Origin: Bordetella parapertussis
GTDB lineage: Bacteria > Pseudomonadota > Gammaproteobacteria > Burkholderiales > Burkholderiaceae_A
Length of the DNA: 26,540 nucleotides
Direction of reading: 5' to 3'
NCBI GenBank assembly: GCA_945901825.1
Contig: CAMDMC010000019.1
Span: 1 to 26,540 of the forward strand
Below are positions 26,218-26,540 of the stretch, piece by piece (the stretch's first letter is position 1; each line of letters opens with the position of its first letter). Made by a program: the position numbers and the translations under genes. A model generated the notes under the pieces. It was not told where the DNA came from. It worked only from the letters and a program-made list of their open reading frames with translations, and did not search any database.

Positions 26218-26232
26218 TCCTCGGGCTATACT
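26204..26232 (+). promoter_or_regulatory. Probable tRNA-Gly promoter
   Basis: TATACT (26227-26232) lies 18 nt ahead of the tRNA 5' end. The bases 17 nt upstream (TGAAGC, 26204-26209) are a poor -35 and lie in the end of the preceding gene. The sequence just after the -10 is GC-rich (CCGCG), as in stringently controlled stable-RNA promoters. Confidence 0.45.
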
Positions 26233-26250
26233 CCGCGATTAGTAGCTTCT

Positions 26251-26324
26251 GCGGGCGTCGTTCAATGGCAGGACCTGAGCTTCCCATGCTCAAGACGTGG
26301 GTTCGATTCCCATCGCCCGCTCCA
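26251..26324 (+). tRNA. tRNA-Gly (anticodon CCC)
   Basis: A 74-nt tRNA with encoded CCA. The acceptor stem GCGGGCG/CGCCCGC pairs fully with discriminator T. The anticodon stem TGAGC/GCTCA encloses the loop TTCCCAT, giving anticodon CCC. The T-arm GGGTTCGATTCCC is standard. The next open reading frame begins at the base after CCA. Confidence 0.96.
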
Positions 26325-26540
26325 GTGTCTGCAATCGTGGCCTTGGTTATTGGCCTGGCCTTAAGCGCAGACGCGGCCTTGGCTCAGTTGCCTGGCATGG
26401 AAGAAGAAAAGCCGAACTGCCTGGTCAGCGAGTTCCGCGCTCTAGCGCTCTCATCCATTGAAATTAAACGGGCGGAGGCGGCGAAGTCTTGGATTCTCAA
26501 CACAGGCAAAAACTGCTCGCTCGATCGGCTGCTTATCTTG
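26325..26540 (+). CDS. Secreted protein of unknown function, 3'-truncated by the window edge
   Basis: 72 residues are visible, with no stop before the window end. A hydrophobic stretch AIVALVIGLALSADAALAQ looks like a signal peptide cleaved after ALA. The mature part begins QLPGMEEEKPNC and has two cysteines (visible residues about 32 and 62). I do not recognise the family. The start is uncertain: GTG 26325 immediately follows the tRNA CCA, GTG 26337 would leave almost no n-region, and ATG 26286 lies inside the tRNA. None has a Shine-Dalgarno at normal spacing. Starting at 26286 would add Lys and Arg to the n-region, but those residues are what tRNA-Gly sequence typically encodes by chance. 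Confidence 0.6.
   Translation, partial: MSAIVALVIGLALSADAALAQLPGMEEEKPNCLVSEFRALALSSIEIKRAEAAKSWILNTGKNCSLDRLLIL

Overview
The window looks like chromosomal core sequence from a betaproteobacterium, most likely Burkholderiales, of moderate GC content. Reasons: the gene order tRNA-Val, thrS, infC, rpmI, rplT, pheS, pheT, ihfA, merR, tRNA-Pro on one strand; an IhfA with the N-terminal extension seen in that order; a DUF2863-type protein, a family largely confined to this group; and an AcnA-type aconitase. I see no insertion sequence, phage, CRISPR array, integron or clear horizontally acquired block. There is no gene-free stretch over 300 bases. The longest are 24782-24966 (contains a terminator), 12020-12153 (divergent promoters) and 9328-9451 (infC-rpmI spacer).

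Layout. 1-3233 (+): the 3' three quarters of acnA, then a translationally coupled DUF2863 gene. 3297-4165 (-): tRNA-Pro(GGG) followed 18 nt later by an enoyl-CoA hydratase. 4243-12019 (-): the translation operon from tRNA-Val(GAC) through thrS, infC, rpmI, rplT, pheS, pheT and ihfA to a MerR-type regulator. 12061-17968: a phosphate-related neighbourhood with an OlsB-like ornithine-lipid acyltransferase (+), ppx (-), ppk1 (+) and an orphan FbpC/PotA-type ABC ATPase (+). 18014-23988 (-): a metallophosphoesterase gene overlapping an AttEFGH-like set (ABC ATPase, fused FtsX-type permease, Tat-exported CrtC/AttH lipocalin), then a small membrane-anchored coiled-coil protein. 23999-26540 (+): a tiny single-pass membrane protein, a secreted protein resembling surface-adhesin protein E, a 416-aa membrane/coiled-coil protein of unknown function, tRNA-Gly(CCC), and the start of a secreted protein that begins where the tRNA ends.

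How they fit together. The central operon is standard translation machinery; infC starts at a rare AUC codon, consistent with IF3 autocontrol. The olsB-ppx-ppk group looks like phosphate economy: phosphorus-free lipid synthesis next to polyphosphate breakdown and synthesis. The olsB promoter carries five GTCA-like units at exact 11-bp spacing, which resembles a tandem Pho box. The metallophosphoesterase-Att cluster looks like one envelope-directed operon whose substrate is unknown.

The items most worth a second look are the tandem Pho-box-like array, the 416-aa membrane/coiled-coil protein with a FliF/FliG-like tail, the metallophosphoesterase-AttEFGH cluster, the orphan ATPase coupled to ppk, the repeated tRNA-to-mRNA junctions, and the infC start.
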